Shown piece by piece: positions 63,867-64,000 of a stretch of 64,000 nucleotides of DNA. Each line of letters starts with the position of its first letter. Within the stretch, counting starts at the first letter, position 1. The translations under genes were made by a program, and so were the position numbers. The stretch comes from Woeseiaceae bacterium. GTDB lineage: Bacteria; Pseudomonadota; Gammaproteobacteria; Steroidobacterales; Woeseiaceae. The notes beneath the pieces were generated by a model. That model searched no databases. It had not been told where the DNA came from and saw only the letters and a list, made by a program, of their open reading frames with translations. The DNA lies in NCBI GenBank assembly GCA_021773095.1, contig JAJFKR010000001.1, forward strand, positions 23,041 to 87,040. Reading direction: 5' to 3'.

Positions 63867-63907
63867 GGAGATTCTATGGCGATTAGCGATAGGCGATCTC
63901 CTTTTTT
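63867..63907 (+). terminator. Rho-independent-type terminator after the QseG-like gene
   Basis: GGAGAT (63867-63872) pairs with ATCTCC (63896-63901) around a partly paired 23-base loop, followed by TTTTTT (63902-63907). It lies 5 bases after the lipoprotein stop. The same sequence overlaps the end of the transposase fragment on the other strand. Confidence 0.6.
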
Positions 63908-64000
63908 ATGAAGGATTGCTGATTGGTCATCAGTGTGAAGGCGATTCTAACTATTTTTCGGGCAAGAACGACCTTGGCAGCGATCTTTGGCAGCCCTTTG
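63883..64000 (-). mobile_element. C-terminal end of a probable IS110-type transposase (partial)
   Basis: On the minus strand the window edge opens into a frame of 38 codons ending at TAA 63885-63883: AAKVVLARKIVRIAFTLM followed by TNQQSFIKK. This resembles the C-terminus of IS110-like transposases. The rest lies beyond the window, so family and intactness cannot be told. Its end runs into the terminator of the QseG-like gene. Confidence 0.5.

Noticed and set aside
1..64000. CRISPR array
   Set aside because: No regularly spaced identical repeats of 25-40 bases were seen; the only short repeats are REP-like units at gene ends.

Overview
The window looks like the chromosome of a free-living, probably marine or sediment gammaproteobacterium. 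The evidence is the protein families: TonB receptor, DUF1302 barrel, BCCT carrier, YcaD-type MFS, QseE/QseG-like pair, GGDEF/EAL proteins and a UbiUVT-UbiD ubiquinone cluster. A Woeseiales-like relative is a reasonable guess, but this is inference; no rRNA or other taxonomic marker is present. Gene density is high except in a decayed accessory stretch at about 3.4-6.3 kb.

Left end (1-6.3 kb): the end of a LolA-like protein, a DUF1302 barrel, a small conserved gene, an NrtS-like membrane protein and DoxX. Then comes a poorly coding stretch with a broken tRNA-Arg copy, a Fic protein, the N-terminal stub of an integrase and small decayed genes. Several genes here are interrupted by single in-frame stop codons.

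Centre-left (6.3-31.7 kb): a large methylated-amine catabolic locus. Read on the minus strand from 23.06 kb down to 7.6 kb it holds an MttB-superfamily (non-pyrrolysine) methyltransferase, a corrinoid protein, an MTHFR C-terminal protein, a MetF-like reductase, a methyl-THF:corrinoid methyltransferase, a gamma-butyrobetaine-hydroxylase-like Fe/2OG oxygenase, an HD-domain (mixed-valent diiron oxygenase-like) protein, a dimethylglycine/sarcosine dehydrogenase, a GFA (formaldehyde-handling) protein, heterotetrameric sarcosine oxidase (soxBDAG) and a GbdR-like regulator. This order can be read as: precursor (possibly the phosphonate TMAEP, by analogy with TmpA/TmpB) to glycine betaine, dimethylglycine, sarcosine and glycine, with methyl groups passing to tetrahydrofolate. 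Flanking plus-strand genes could serve uptake and control: an XRE regulator, a TonB receptor, a TPR-sulfotransferase, a BCCT transporter with a coupled unknown protein, and DUF1538 membrane proteins (the second one truncated).

Centre (31.7-42 kb): an MFS carrier and kynureninase beside a tryptophan dioxygenase gene broken by an amber codon; divergently, the ubiU-ubiV-ubiD-ubiT operon for O2-independent ubiquinone synthesis; then a TetR regulator with cysC-sat for APS/PAPS synthesis.

Right part (42-64 kb): a gluzincin-like protein, an ArsR/SRPBCC pair, a fused enoyl-CoA hydratase/3-hydroxyacyl-CoA dehydrogenase with a divergent AraC-type regulator, an aldehyde dehydrogenase, lipoproteins, two cyclic-di-GMP proteins, a YbdK-like ligase with an N-formylglutamate amidohydrolase-like protein, a large lipoprotein metallopeptidase, galE and a QseE/QseG-like pair. 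The window ends in a probable transposase fragment. REP-like palindromes lie directly at gene ends here and supply the stop codon of at least four genes.
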